A stretch of 64,000 nt of DNA from DATFNI01 sp963712305 (GTDB lineage: Bacteria; Bacteroidota; Rhodothermia; Balneolales; DATFMH01): assembly GCA_963712305.1 (NCBI GenBank), contig CAVQHI010000001.1, forward strand, positions 2,356,001 to 2,420,000. The letters run 5' to 3'. The stretch's first letter is position 1. Each line of letters starts with the position of its first letter. Positions 43,806 through 52,861 of the stretch are shown here, one piece after another. The notes beneath the pieces were generated by a model, which was given only the letters and a program-made list of their open reading frames with translations, searched no databases and was not told the DNA's origin. The position numbers and the translations under genes were made by a program.

Positions 43806-44474
43806 TTAGGAAACATCGCGTGATAATGAAAAATAATCCTGGGCACCGTTTTGCGAAAATATCAGAATACCTGCGTTAACAAGGTTAACAAGGATGTTTG
43901 AAGCGCGCTTTCTGCCAATATTCACCAAATGCGAAAAATCAGTCACCGTAATCCGCTCGTATTCGTTTAAATAACGTAACAGTTTCTGTTCGTAAGGTCC
44001 AAATTCAAATGTGGCCCCTTTGCCCGAACTCTGATGCCTCATGATCATTATCGCTTCGCGACTTGCACGTACGCTTTGATCTTTGACTCTGATATAAACC
44101 ATCTCCCGCTTTCCGTCTTTCACGAAAACGGGTCTGCTGGCAGATCGTTTAATTTTCACAATCAGAAAATCACGATAGTTATAGGGTAATACTTCGGCCG
44201 TGTAACGTATCCCCGGTTCACATAAAGCAACTGATTGCTCAAGCAGGTACAATTGTTCATGATAACTGCTTAATCCCACCAAACTTTTGTCATCGTCAAC
44301 TCCAATGAGCAGTGTTCCCCCGTTTGTATTTGCCAAAGCAGCCATCTCCCTGGCTATTTTCCAGGGACTGGAAATAATCCTTTTAAACTCAAGAAATGTG
44401 CCTTCGCCCGTTTTGACGAGATTCTTGAGATCTTTTACACTCATCTTCGACCGTTGCAGGGCTTGATATTGCAT
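43806..44474 (-). CDS. Schlafen AlbA_2-domain protein with winged-helix C-terminus
   Basis: A 222-residue protein. Its AlbA_2 domain spans about residues 15-140 (EFKRIISSPWKIAREMAALANTNGGTLLIGVDDDKSLVGLS), the putative ATP/nucleic-acid-binding module of transcription factors or Schlafen-like proteins. The C-terminal 70 residues look like a winged helix (ERITVTDFSHLVNIGRKRASNILVNLVNAGIL). Start at ATG 44474; an internal ATG at 44444 is possible. Possibly a transcriptional regulator, target unknown. Confidence 0.8.
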   Translation of the reverse strand: MQYQALQRSKMSVKDLKNLVKTGEGTFLEFKRIISSPWKIAREMAALANTNGGTLLIGVDDDKSLVGLSSYHEQLYLLEQSVALCEPGIRYTAEVLPYNYRDFLIVKIKRSASRPVFVKDGKREMVYIRVKDQSVRASREAIMIMRHQSSGKGATFEFGPYEQKLLRYLNEYERITVTDFSHLVNIGRKRASNILVNLVNAGILIFSQNGAQDYFSLSRDVS

Positions 44475-44553
44475 GTCAGGACCTGTTTAGGGGTGCAAGT
44501 GTCCGTGATGTAGTGAAAGTATGCCCCGAATCTTTCGGGTTCACTACTATAAA

Positions 44554-45561
44554 TTAAGAAAGAATTTCCTCTTTTGGATTACGGGTCATTAATTCATAAA
44601 CCGCATCTTTCGGATCCATATTTTCAAACAAGATCTGATAGGTGGTGTTGGTCAACGGCATTTCAACATTCAGTTTTTTAGCCCAAAAATAAACAGATCT
44701 CGTAGTTTTAACGCCTTCGGCAACCATTTTCATGTGTGATATAATGTCATCGAGCTTCTCTCCCTTACCCAGATGATACCCAACGTGACGATTCCGGCTG
44801 TGGCGGCTGGTACACGTAACAATCAGATCACCCAGTCCTGCCAAACCCGAGAACGTATCCGTTGATGCGCCAAGCCGTGTACCCAAACGCCTCATTTCAG
44901 ACAGACCCCGCGTCAGGAGCGCCGCCTTTGTATTATCACCGAGATCAAGTCCGTCAATGATGCCGGCATCAATGGCAATGATATTTTTGACTGATCCCGC
45001 TATCTCGACGCCCAGAATATCATGGTTCACGTAAACACGGAACATAGGCGTCATAAACGTTTTCTGAATCAGATGAGCCGTGCTTCGTGAATAGGCAGAC
45101 GCCGTAACCACTGTTGGTTTAAATTTACTCACCTCTTCTGCATGACTCGGTCCGCTTAATGTGCCGATATGGTCTTCTATGATCTTGCCATCCAACGCCT
45201 CGACAAGAACCTGAGACATTGTCATGAATGTGTCATTTTCGATACCCTTTGCCACGTTCACTATAACTTCATCGCCACGCAGATATTTACGGGTGCGTTC
45301 AGCAATCTCTCGCATGGCATGTGATGGAATGGCGAAGACGACGAGCTCAGCATCTTTCAGGCTGTCTTCGATCTCTGTGTCAGACACAATCGTGTCGGCC
45401 AGTGTTACTCCGGTAAGGTAGATGCTGTTTTCGTGAAAGTTGTTTATGTGGTATGCTATCTCACTTTCACGAGCCCATAAACGGATCGTGTGTCCGGCGC
45501 GAGCCAGCACCATAGACAGAGCAGTACCCCAGCTCCCGGCACCTAAAATGGCGACTTTCAC
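44554..45561 (-). CDS. gpsA: Glycerol-3-phosphate dehydrogenase [NAD(P)+]
   Basis: A 335-residue GpsA, which reduces dihydroxyacetone phosphate to sn-glycerol-3-phosphate for phospholipid synthesis. The Rossmann motif GAGSWGTALSMVLARAGH opens the protein. The catalytic Lys lies in IAGSVKNIIAIDAGI, and the substrate-binding segment GLAGLGDLIVTCTSRHSRNR follows. Its start overlaps the end of plsY by 4 bp, coupling the enzyme to the acyltransferase that uses its product. Confidence 0.96.
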   Translation of the reverse strand: MKVAILGAGSWGTALSMVLARAGHTIRLWARESEIAYHINNFHENSIYLTGVTLADTIVSDTEIEDSLKDAELVVFAIPSHAMREIAERTRKYLRGDEVIVNVAKGIENDTFMTMSQVLVEALDGKIIEDHIGTLSGPSHAEEVSKFKPTVVTASAYSRSTAHLIQKTFMTPMFRVYVNHDILGVEIAGSVKNIIAIDAGIIDGLDLGDNTKAALLTRGLSEMRRLGTRLGASTDTFSGLAGLGDLIVTCTSRHSRNRHVGYHLGKGEKLDDIISHMKMVAEGVKTTRSVYFWAKKLNVEMPLTNTTYQILFENMDPKDAVYELMTRNPKEEILS

Positions 45562-46247
45562 AACGATTTTTCTTTATTCAGCCAACCTTTGGCCGGTTTA
45601 AATGAACGTATTCGATTTTCCTCACCTTTCAACAACCTCCGTATATTGGATATATGCTTGATGATCAGTCCTGCAGCCAGTATCGAGGCGAAAACAATCT
45701 GGCTGCCATCCAGATGAATCATCAGGATATATCGCATGAACAGCATCACAAATGGATAGATGAAAGCGGCTGAAATGGATGCCAGCGAAACATAATGACT
45801 GGTAATCAAAACGATCAGGAAAACAAGCAGTGCTACACTGATAGAATATGGCTCGATGGCGTAGAGCATTCCCGCAGCCGTAATCACACCTTTGCCACCT
45901 TTAAAATTGGCATACAGCGGAAACATGTGACCAATTACGGCCGACACACCGGCAATGATCATCATGAAAACATGTGTATTCCACACTCCGACATGCGAGG
46001 GGATATCGCCTACCACATATCCGATGTTGCTGATAAAATAGGCGGCTGTGAATCCTTTTGTGAGATCGATCAGGGCAACGACAATACCCGCTTTCCAGCC
46101 CAGGATTCGGAAGGTATTCGTAGCTCCGGCGTTACCGCTTCCATAATTGCGGATGTCTATTTTTTTATAGATCCGTCCAACCCAGATCGAAGACGGTATC
46201 GAACCGAGCAGATAGCTCAACAAGATTATTACAACAAATGAAAGCAC
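45558..46247 (-). CDS. plsY: Glycerol-3-phosphate acyltransferase PlsY
   Basis: A 229-residue inner-membrane enzyme using acyl-phosphate to acylate glycerol-3-phosphate at C1. Family motifs are YLLGSIPSSIWVGRIY, the Ser/Asn motif GSGNAGATNTFRILGWKAG, and AVIGHMFPLYANFKGGKGVITAAGML. Five or so membrane helices. First gene of the plsY-gpsA pair. Confidence 0.95.
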   Translation of the reverse strand: MLSFVVIILLSYLLGSIPSSIWVGRIYKKIDIRNYGSGNAGATNTFRILGWKAGIVVALIDLTKGFTAAYFISNIGYVVGDIPSHVGVWNTHVFMMIIAGVSAVIGHMFPLYANFKGGKGVITAAGMLYAIEPYSISVALLVFLIVLITSHYVSLASISAAFIYPFVMLFMRYILMIHLDGSQIVFASILAAGLIIKHISNIRRLLKGEENRIRSFKPAKGWLNKEKSL

Positions 46248-46322
46248 GGTAACGGTATCTCTATGTCAGTTTTTCTATTTAACTCCTTCGGAGCCTGTTC
46301 ATAGACAAATTGGAACTCTTAT

Positions 46323-47192
46323 TTACACGTGGCGTTCAGCGTGATACGAAGAACGCACCAGCGGCCCGCTTTCCACATGCTCAATTCCTTTTGCCTCCCC
46401 CACGGTTTTGTACTCGGCAAACACATCAGGGTGGACCCACTCCTCAACCGGCAGGTGCATTTTGGTCGGCTGCATGTACTGACCGATCGTAAATACATTT
46501 AAACCTATATCGACCAGATCATCCATTGCTGTAAATACTTCTTCTTTTGTTTCACCAAGACCGACCATGATACCGGTTTTAGTTCGCAATCCCTGTTCTT
46601 TACAACGTTTCAGAAGCTCGATTGATCGTTCATATTTCGCCTGCGGTCGTACCCGGCGATATAAACGCGGGACAGTCTCGATATTGTGATTCAGCACATC
46701 GGGCCGTTCATCAATGACGATTTGCAGTGCATCCCATACTCCCCGAAAATCAGGAATAAGAACTTCAATGGTCACACCCGGAATTTCCTCGCGGAGACGA
46801 CGAATCGATTCTGCAAAAATCGGTGCGCCGCCATCTTTACGCTCGTCTCGGTTCACTGAGGTTATAACCACGTGTTTCAGTCCCATCTGTTTCGCAGCTT
46901 CTGTTACGCGATTTGGCTCATCCCAGTCGAGTCCTTTTACAGGTCGACCCGTCTTGATGGCACAGAAACCACATGAACGGGTACACACATCGCCGAGAAT
47001 CATAAAAGTGGCTGTTCCGGCGCCCCAGCACTCACCCATATTAGGGCAGCGGGCTTCTGAACAGACAGTGTTGAGTGATTTTTCTTGTATGATATCCGAT
47101 ATCGCACGAAAGCGTTTGCCCGATGGCAATTTTACACGCAACCAGTCAGGCCGGTTTTTGGCTTTCGTTGAAATTGGTTCTGCTAATTCCAT
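46323..47192 (-). CDS. lipA: Lipoyl synthase LipA
   Basis: A radical SAM enzyme that inserts two sulfurs into protein-bound octanoyl groups. The auxiliary cluster cysteines CSEARCPNMGEC and the radical SAM cysteines CTRSCGFCAI are both intact. I use ATG 47192 (289 residues), since the longer ORF adds 25 residues unlike the family. The C-terminal RSSYHAER motif is present. It lies downstream of lipB and lpd on the same strand. Confidence 0.95.
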   Translation of the reverse strand: MELAEPISTKAKNRPDWLRVKLPSGKRFRAISDIIQEKSLNTVCSEARCPNMGECWGAGTATFMILGDVCTRSCGFCAIKTGRPVKGLDWDEPNRVTEAAKQMGLKHVVITSVNRDERKDGGAPIFAESIRRLREEIPGVTIEVLIPDFRGVWDALQIVIDERPDVLNHNIETVPRLYRRVRPQAKYERSIELLKRCKEQGLRTKTGIMVGLGETKEEVFTAMDDLVDIGLNVFTIGQYMQPTKMHLPVEEWVHPDVFAEYKTVGEAKGIEHVESGPLVRSSYHAERHV

Positions 47193-47286
47193 ATTCGTTT
47201 TTAAATATCCTTTTCTTTCTATGAAAACGGTTCGACTGTCTACTGATTGCCCGTCTTTCATGAGCAATCAAAGTAAGAAGAATGAA

Positions 47287-48018
47287 TTACCTTTTAAATA
47301 TTTCTAAACCATCCCGAAGTTCAGGCAGTTCACTAAGTTCAGTCAAATGAACATCAAATACTTCCTCAAAATAGTGACGGATTTTTGATTTCACTTCATC
47401 CATCGATACCGGGTGTCCCAGGAGCTGTTCCAGGCTAGTTACGCCTTTATCTGATATCCCGCAAGGCACAATGCAATCGAAATAATTCAAAGATGTCTTC
47501 ACATTAAACGCGAATCCATGCATCGTCACCCAGCGCGAGCAGCGTACGCCCATCGCACAAATCTTTGATTTACCAACCCAGGTTCCGGTCAAGCCGTCAA
47601 TCCGGCCGGCTTCAATGCCGTAATCCCTGCAAACGCGAATCATAATCTCTTCCAGGGACCGCATATAACGATGAATATCGGTGAAATAGTTTTCCAGATC
47701 GAGAATGGGATAGCCAACAATTTGTCCGGGACCATGATAGGTGATATCCCCGCCGCGGTCGATTTTGACAAATTCGGCATCCAGCTTCCCTAACTCGGCA
47801 TTCGTGCGGAGTAAGTGAGATGGATCACCGCTTTTACCCAACGTAAAAACGTGAGGATGTTCCACCATTAAAAAGATGTCGCTCCGTCTCTCGGCGACCT
47901 TTTCACCGTTCCTCAAAGCGATCTTTTGATTGATAATCTGCTTTTGAATGGCACCTTGCAGCGCCCATGTCTCACGATAGGGGACAAGTCCCATATCAAA
48001 AAAATCGACTTCCCGCAT
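47287..48018 (-). CDS. lipB: Octanoyltransferase LipB
   Basis: Moves octanoate from ACP to apo-lipoyl domains, the first step of lipoate synthesis. I start at ATG 48018 (243 residues) because the longer ORF would begin inside the terminator of lpd. RGGDITYHGPGQIVGYPIL, the Lys/His region VGKSKICAMGVR and the catalytic Cys in IVPCGISDKGVTSL are present. It sits between lpd and lipA. Confidence 0.95.
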   Translation of the reverse strand: MREVDFFDMGLVPYRETWALQGAIQKQIINQKIALRNGEKVAERRSDIFLMVEHPHVFTLGKSGDPSHLLRTNAELGKLDAEFVKIDRGGDITYHGPGQIVGYPILDLENYFTDIHRYMRSLEEIMIRVCRDYGIEAGRIDGLTGTWVGKSKICAMGVRCSRWVTMHGFAFNVKTSLNYFDCIVPCGISDKGVTSLEQLLGHPVSMDEVKSKIRHYFEEVFDVHLTELSELPELRDGLEIFKR

Positions 48019-48037
48019 CACAACAACTTTGATGCAT

Positions 48038-48071
48038 AAAAAAGCTCCCGGCAGTCTTTCCACCGGGAGCT
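48038..48071 (-). terminator. Terminator of lpd
   Basis: On the minus strand AGCTCCCGG (48071-48063) pairs perfectly with CCGGGAGCT (48051-48043) and six T follow. It separates lpd from lipB and rules out the upstream lipB start. Confidence 0.88.
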
Positions 48072-48093
48072 ATAAGATACGAAAATGATGCTT

Positions 48094-49515
48094 TTAATGC
48101 TTTTTCGGAGGCGTTCCGAGGTGGATGCCTTCTCCGTATGCCTCGCCCACAGCTTCCATCACTGCTTCTGAAAGCGTCGGGTGCGGATGCACGGCATGGA
48201 TTATTTCGGTACCGGTCGTTTCAAGATCACGGGCCACAACGACTTCCGCGATCAGCTCGGTAACATCATTGCCAATCATATGACAACCAAGCCACTCGCC
48301 GTACTTCTTGTCGAAAATCACTTTAACAAACCCTTCGTTGTGTCCAAGGGCCGATGCCTTGCCGCTGGCAGAGAACGGGAACTTGCCAACCATGATGTCG
48401 TAACCGGCTTCTTTTGCCTGTTTTTCGTCGTATCCAACCGATGCAACCTGGGGCTGGCAATAGGTACATCCCGGGATGTTGTTGTAGTTGATCGGCTGCG
48501 GATCCTCCCCGGCAAGCAGTTCCACACAGTTGATCCCTTCGTGCGAAGCTTTATGTGCCAGCCACGGAGCTCCGATGATGTCACCGATGGCATATACACC
48601 GTCGACATCCGTTTTGTAGGTTGTTCGATCAACCTTGATGGCTCCTTTTTCGACTTTAACGCCGATCTTTTCGAGGCCGATACCTTCGACATTTCCCGTC
48701 ACGCCAACAGCCGACAGAACAACGTCAGCTTCGATCTTTTCCTCACCTTTGGGAGTTTTGACCGTAGCAACGACCTTTCCACCTTTCTTCTCGACCTTCT
48801 GGACTGAGCTCTCGGTCATGACATTGATGCCTTTTTTCTTGAAGATCTTGCCAAGTTCCTTACCGACTTCTTCATCTTCGACAGGCACGGCATTTTTCTG
48901 AATCTCAACGATCGTCACTTCGGTGCCGATGGAATGATAGAAGTAGGCAAACTCAACCCCAATAGCTCCTGCTCCAATCACCAGCAGCTTCTTAGGTTGT
49001 TTTTCCATCTTCATTGCTCTTTCAGAATCGATGATCTTGTCTCCGTCGATCTCAAGTCCGGGAAGCTGGCGCGGACGCGCACCTGTTGCGATGATGAAGT
49101 ATTTGGCTTTTACCCGCTCTATTTCTTTGTCTTTGTCATCGAGTATCTTCACTTCTTTGGCACTTTCGAAAACACCTTTACCTTTAATCACTTCGATCTT
49201 ATTGGCTTTCATGAGAAACTGAACGCCCTTGCTCATCTTGTTGGCCACCCCCCGGCTGCGTTTAATAACAGCAGGGAAATCCACGCCAACATCTTTAGCG
49301 CTTAATCCATAATCGGAGGCATGGTTCATGGTTTCCATGATTTCAGCGGTTTTCAGCAGGGCCTTGCTTGGGATACAGCCGATATTCAGGCAGACACCGC
49401 CCAGATCTTTTTTTTCGATCACGGCCGTCTTAAAGCCAAGCTGACTGGCACGTATGGCAGCGACATAGCCACCCGGTCCCGTTCCTATTACTACTAAATC
49501 AAATTCTTTCGCCAT
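48094..49515 (-). CDS. lpdA: Dihydrolipoyl dehydrogenase
   Basis: A 473-residue E3 subunit of 2-oxoacid dehydrogenase complexes (or the glycine cleavage system). The redox-active disulfide is in GGVCLNIGCIPSKALL. FAD site VIGTGPGGYVAAIRA, NAD site VIGAGAIGVEFAYFY and C-terminal HAVHPHPTLSEAV with the active-site His are intact. Grouped with lipB and lipA, which make its cofactor on partner subunits. Confidence 0.96.
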   Translation of the reverse strand: MAKEFDLVVIGTGPGGYVAAIRASQLGFKTAVIEKKDLGGVCLNIGCIPSKALLKTAEIMETMNHASDYGLSAKDVGVDFPAVIKRSRGVANKMSKGVQFLMKANKIEVIKGKGVFESAKEVKILDDKDKEIERVKAKYFIIATGARPRQLPGLEIDGDKIIDSERAMKMEKQPKKLLVIGAGAIGVEFAYFYHSIGTEVTIVEIQKNAVPVEDEEVGKELGKIFKKKGINVMTESSVQKVEKKGGKVVATVKTPKGEEKIEADVVLSAVGVTGNVEGIGLEKIGVKVEKGAIKVDRTTYKTDVDGVYAIGDIIGAPWLAHKASHEGINCVELLAGEDPQPINYNNIPGCTYCQPQVASVGYDEKQAKEAGYDIMVGKFPFSASGKASALGHNEGFVKVIFDKKYGEWLGCHMIGNDVTELIAEVVVARDLETTGTEIIHAVHPHPTLSEAVMEAVGEAYGEGIHLGTPPKKH

Positions 49516-50073
49516 TGTTGATCCCTTGGATATTACTGTTAAAATTGATTCAAATTCTTTTCAGGAAAATTTCGATAGTCTGTCATCGAATTCTCCGCTA
49601 TCCGATCCTCATCGGTATTGAGCGGATAGAAGGTCTTCGGTGGTCTACCGGTAACGGTGTATTAAACGCTCCAACCAGGTAAAAGACCTCATAATATTCC
49701 GGCGTAATTTACGCATATTAAACCTTTTTTTTAAGTCATTGGACACATTGCCATTGATCCGTTGACGGTAATCAATTATCAGGAAACAATAAAAACCTCC
49801 GTCCCTCATCAAATTTCAGCAATCATGAAGTTAACCGATAATTATTTTATTCCATTATCCACAAATTTTACAGACATATAGAACTGAGTAAGTTAAGAGT
49901 TTATGAAGTTGAGAGGATTGGCAACCAACATTCGTACCCACGAAAATAACGTTACAAAAATTTTTAGTCTTTGTTCGTACATATCATATGATCATCTGCC
50001 TGTCTTCCAAAACACCCATCTTCTTATTTTCAAAGTCCACAGGAATGGGAATATTTCAACCTTGTGAATTCTG
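49516..50073. other. Intergenic region between lpd and a small secreted protein gene
   Basis: A 558-bp spacer between divergent genes. An inverted pair CTATCCG (49598-49604)/CGGATAG (49623-49629) lies in the probable leader of lpd. No ORF, RNA gene or repeat family was recognised in the rest. Confidence 0.5.
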
Positions 50074-50487
50074 ATGGTACGCAGGAATATCTCTTTATTC
50101 GTTCTAATTATAACCATTCTCCCCGTTGGGGTATGTGCCCAGCAAGGAAAATGGAAGCGATTCGGCTGGAACCCACCGACTGTCAGTCAGAAAGATACCA
50201 ATGGCGGAACCTGGACCTATTTCGGATCAGGCGGATTTAGCGATTCCACTTTAATGATTAGGACAATGAATCCGATAAACCCCTACCGGCGGGTGAGTCC
50301 CTGGTCTCAGACTGGTGGCGGATTTGATTTTCAGTTTCATTTTAATCTGGATTTTTCGCTCCACTACAAAAACGGGCTCCTCCAAAATTATCCGCTTTAT
50401 TACGGTCCCTGGATCGATCCACGTGGAAACTATCGTGGTTATTCATGGCCGTTGCCTTCTGATTCGGTATCCGGGAAAAAATATTGA
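50074..50487 (+). CDS. Small secreted protein of unknown function
   Basis: A 137-residue protein with a clear signal peptide (ends VGVCAQQ, about residue 23). The mature part is rich in Gly, Trp, Tyr and Pro (GGTWTYFGSGGFSD, YPLYYGPWIDPRGNYRGYSWPLP) with no recognised domain. It is probably outer-membrane-associated or periplasmic. It stops at a strong terminator shared in sequence with the next lipoprotein gene. Confidence 0.65.
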   Translation: MVRRNISLFVLIITILPVGVCAQQGKWKRFGWNPPTVSQKDTNGGTWTYFGSGGFSDSTLMIRTMNPINPYRRVSPWSQTGGGFDFQFHFNLDFSLHYKNGLLQNYPLYYGPWIDPRGNYRGYSWPLPSDSVSGKKY

Positions 50488-50526
50488 CAACCATTTGAAT
50501 TTAGGGGTTTGGGTGGTACCGAGGTA

Positions 50527-50563
50527 AGGATGCCATCACTTCGAGTGATGGCATCCTTTTTTT
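50527..50563 (+). terminator. Terminator after the small secreted protein gene
   Basis: AGGATGCCATCACT (50527-50540) pairs perfectly with AGTGATGGCATCCT (50544-50557), loop TCG, then seven T. Nearly the same stem recurs at 51761-51791. Confidence 0.92.
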
Positions 50564-50747
50564 GTCTCTTCTCGTCAAATTCAAATACATCATTTCAAGG
50601 TCTAAAAATTGTACCTATTGTGTATTTTTTGTAAATAGCTAACAAATATAACATAATGCGTATACGGCTATGAAGTGTGTGTTAGTGTCATCAAATCATC
50701 TGGAGATAACTACGCCCGGGACTTCTGTTATTCACAGTAAACCCCGT

Positions 50748-51719
50748 ATGATCCAAACTCTTTTTCGGTTATTTATTATTGCCTTTTTTCTTTCTGGCTG
50801 TGGACTTTTGGGCGGCAAGAATAAAGCGTCAATCCCTGGTAAGCTTGTTTTTTCAGCCAAAGACAATAATGGTACCCTTCAAATTTTTACCATGAATGCC
50901 GATGGTTCCAGCCGTAAACAAATTACACACTTTTCAACTGGTGGCGGTGGTTCAGATCCGGCTTGGAGTCCTGACGGTAGTAAAATTGTGTTTGTCAATT
51001 ATACTGGTGCTACTACTCTTGGACCTTATCTGTATGTCATGAATGCAAATGGGAGTAGCATGCATCCTCTTAAACAGATCCCGAAAGGAATACCCCAGTA
51101 TTTGTATGGTTCTGACCCAGCCTGGAGTCCTGACGGAACCCAAATCGCCTTTGATTATTGTACTAATTGTGAGGCAGGAAGAGAAAATTATGAGATTGTA
51201 GTTGTGGATGTGGCCGGCGAAGTATTAGACTCAACGCATATCCACCGGCTAACGAACAATCAAGCCGAGGATCAATTCCCGTCCTGGAGCCCGAATGGTA
51301 AAAGTATTGTTTTTTCCTCTGACAGAGACTATTACAATGCTGATACTATGCGTTGGAGGAGAGATTTATATGAGGTAAACGTCGACGGTACCGGACTTCA
51401 ACGTTTGACCAAATCGGGTAATGCCACGCTCCCAAAATGGAGTCCGGATGGAACCAGAATTGCATACGAGTGGAATATTAATAGTTATAAGGTCTTTATC
51501 TACAATATTGGATCTGGTCAGAGCAATAGATTGGATCCTGGTCTCGGAATATTAAGTAATCCACTTTGGGATAAACCAGGGAATCAGCTTTTAGTATTCG
51601 GGAATGAGGAAGTAAGCTGGATAAGCCTTGAAAATGACTCCACTAAGATTTTAAAGACAGTGACGTTAAATCAGAACTCGTTACCCGTTGGTTGGTTTGA
51701 CTGGTACTCGGATCAGTAA
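50748..51719 (+). CDS. TolB-like (PD40-repeat) lipoprotein
   Basis: A 323-residue lipoprotein from ATG 50748 (lipobox LSGC, Cys about 18); the longer ORF at 50670 adds 26 residues before the signal peptide. The rest is a beta-propeller of PD40/WD40-like repeats: the DPAWSPDGSKIVF motif occurs in four or more variants (DPAWSPDGTQIAF, FPSWSPNGKSIVF, LPKWSPDGTRIAY). Similar to the propeller of TolB but without the N-terminal domain. Probably a periplasmic or surface protein-binding module. No tol or pal gene nearby. Confidence 0.8.
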   Translation: MIQTLFRLFIIAFFLSGCGLLGGKNKASIPGKLVFSAKDNNGTLQIFTMNADGSSRKQITHFSTGGGGSDPAWSPDGSKIVFVNYTGATTLGPYLYVMNANGSSMHPLKQIPKGIPQYLYGSDPAWSPDGTQIAFDYCTNCEAGRENYEIVVVDVAGEVLDSTHIHRLTNNQAEDQFPSWSPNGKSIVFSSDRDYYNADTMRWRRDLYEVNVDGTGLQRLTKSGNATLPKWSPDGTRIAYEWNINSYKVFIYNIGSGQSNRLDPGLGILSNPLWDKPGNQLLVFGNEEVSWISLENDSTKILKTVTLNQNSLPVGWFDWYSDQ

Positions 51720-51760
51720 GGACTAACAAATTGGGGTTTCCCGGATACTTTCATCGGGTA

Positions 51761-51793
51761 AGGGTGCCATCACTCGAAGTGATGGCATCCTTA
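51761..51793 (+). terminator. Terminator after the TolB-like gene
   Basis: AGGGTGCCATCACT (51761-51774) pairs with AGTGATGGCATCCT (51778-51791), one G-U, loop CGA, then TATT. Same stem sequence as at 50527. Confidence 0.8.
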
Positions 51794-51867
51794 TTGCAGA
51801 TATTTATTACATTAGTAGACGACCAGACCCTTTTTCCCATTTGTAATCATCAGCAGCAATTTCATTT

Positions 51868-52680
51868 ATGAACACCAGGAAAAACCTCGGGATGAGGCCC
51901 TTTTCCCTTGTCCATCTTTTGTGGATCCTCACTCTTTCCCTGTTTGTTGCCTGCAATAACAACCCAACGGGCAATTCAGGTAGTAGTGGTAATAATAACA
52001 ATGGATCCGATGCCAACCGAAAGTCCACGGGCGCATCGGCACATGATTTCCTCTCGGCCGAATCACACTCCAAGCTGCTCATAGAAATCCAGTATGCCGA
52101 TGGGTTTAAACCAACGCAACAAGCCATTGACAGCCTGGTTTCATTTCTAAACAGGCGACTAAACAAGCCCGATGGTATAAGTGTGGTGATGGAATCGATC
52201 GCTGATCCCGGTGAAAGTCCGTATACCATAGACCAGGTTGACAGTCTTGAACAAAAGAACCGGACAAAGTTTAACTCCGGGAATACAATTGCCGCATACA
52301 TGTTATTTCTGGATGGTTCTTCTAGCGAGGATACCCCAAAAAGCAAGGTGCTTGGAGAAGCCTACTTCAATACATCGATGGTGTTCTATGAGAAATCCAT
52401 TGTTAGCAGCTCAGGAGGTTTCGGGCAACCTTCCAGGGCAATTTTGGAAGCGGCGGTCATGCGGCATGAATTCGGACACAACCTCGGTCTTGTTAACCTG
52501 GGAACATCAATGGTTGTGAATCATGAGGACACGAGCCACCCCCATCACTGCGACAACAAAAACTGCTTAATGTACTGGAGTGTAAACACAAGCAATTTTG
52601 TTGGGAACCTGGCAGGCGGAACTATTCCGCAACTGGATCAGAACTGTTTGGATGATTTGCAGGCCAACGAAGGGAAGTGA
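51868..52680 (+). CDS. Lipoprotein metalloprotease (metzincin-like)
   Basis: A 270-residue lipoprotein (lipobox VAC, Cys about 29). A low-complexity Asn/Gly/Ser linker (NSGSSGNNNNGSD) follows. The zinc site is HEFGHNLGLVN with a distant His (HEDTSHPHHCDNKNC) and a Met-containing CLMYWSVN segment. That fits a metzincin-type layout with a shortened variant of HExxHxxGxxH/D (last ligand Asn or the following Asp). Likely a surface- or periplasm-anchored protease. Alone on its strand. Confidence 0.8.
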   Translation: MNTRKNLGMRPFSLVHLLWILTLSLFVACNNNPTGNSGSSGNNNNGSDANRKSTGASAHDFLSAESHSKLLIEIQYADGFKPTQQAIDSLVSFLNRRLNKPDGISVVMESIADPGESPYTIDQVDSLEQKNRTKFNSGNTIAAYMLFLDGSSSEDTPKSKVLGEAYFNTSMVFYEKSIVSSSGGFGQPSRAILEAAVMRHEFGHNLGLVNLGTSMVVNHEDTSHPHHCDNKNCLMYWSVNTSNFVGNLAGGTIPQLDQNCLDDLQANEGK

Positions 52681-52861
52681 TTAATTTTGAATTGCCTTTG
52701 TGCCTGGAGTATAGGTTCGAGTAACGTTTATTTTTTCATGAAACGATGTGGTAACCCACCCCTGCACCCCTCCCTGGAGGGGAATTTAAAGAGCTGAATG
52801 CTGATAGCCGAAAGCTGACAGCTACCTTAGCACTCTAACACCTTCATACTTTAACACTTTT

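Noticed and set aside
43806..44474. Schlafen-type defence gene
   Set aside because: AlbA_2 plus winged helix looks like a regulator and sits among housekeeping genes.
48019..48063. Longer N-terminus for LipB
   Set aside because: Would start inside the lpd terminator stem; ATG 48018 gives the family start.
48181..48807. 208-codon plus-strand ORF
   Set aside because: Antisense to lpd with no recognisable protein features.
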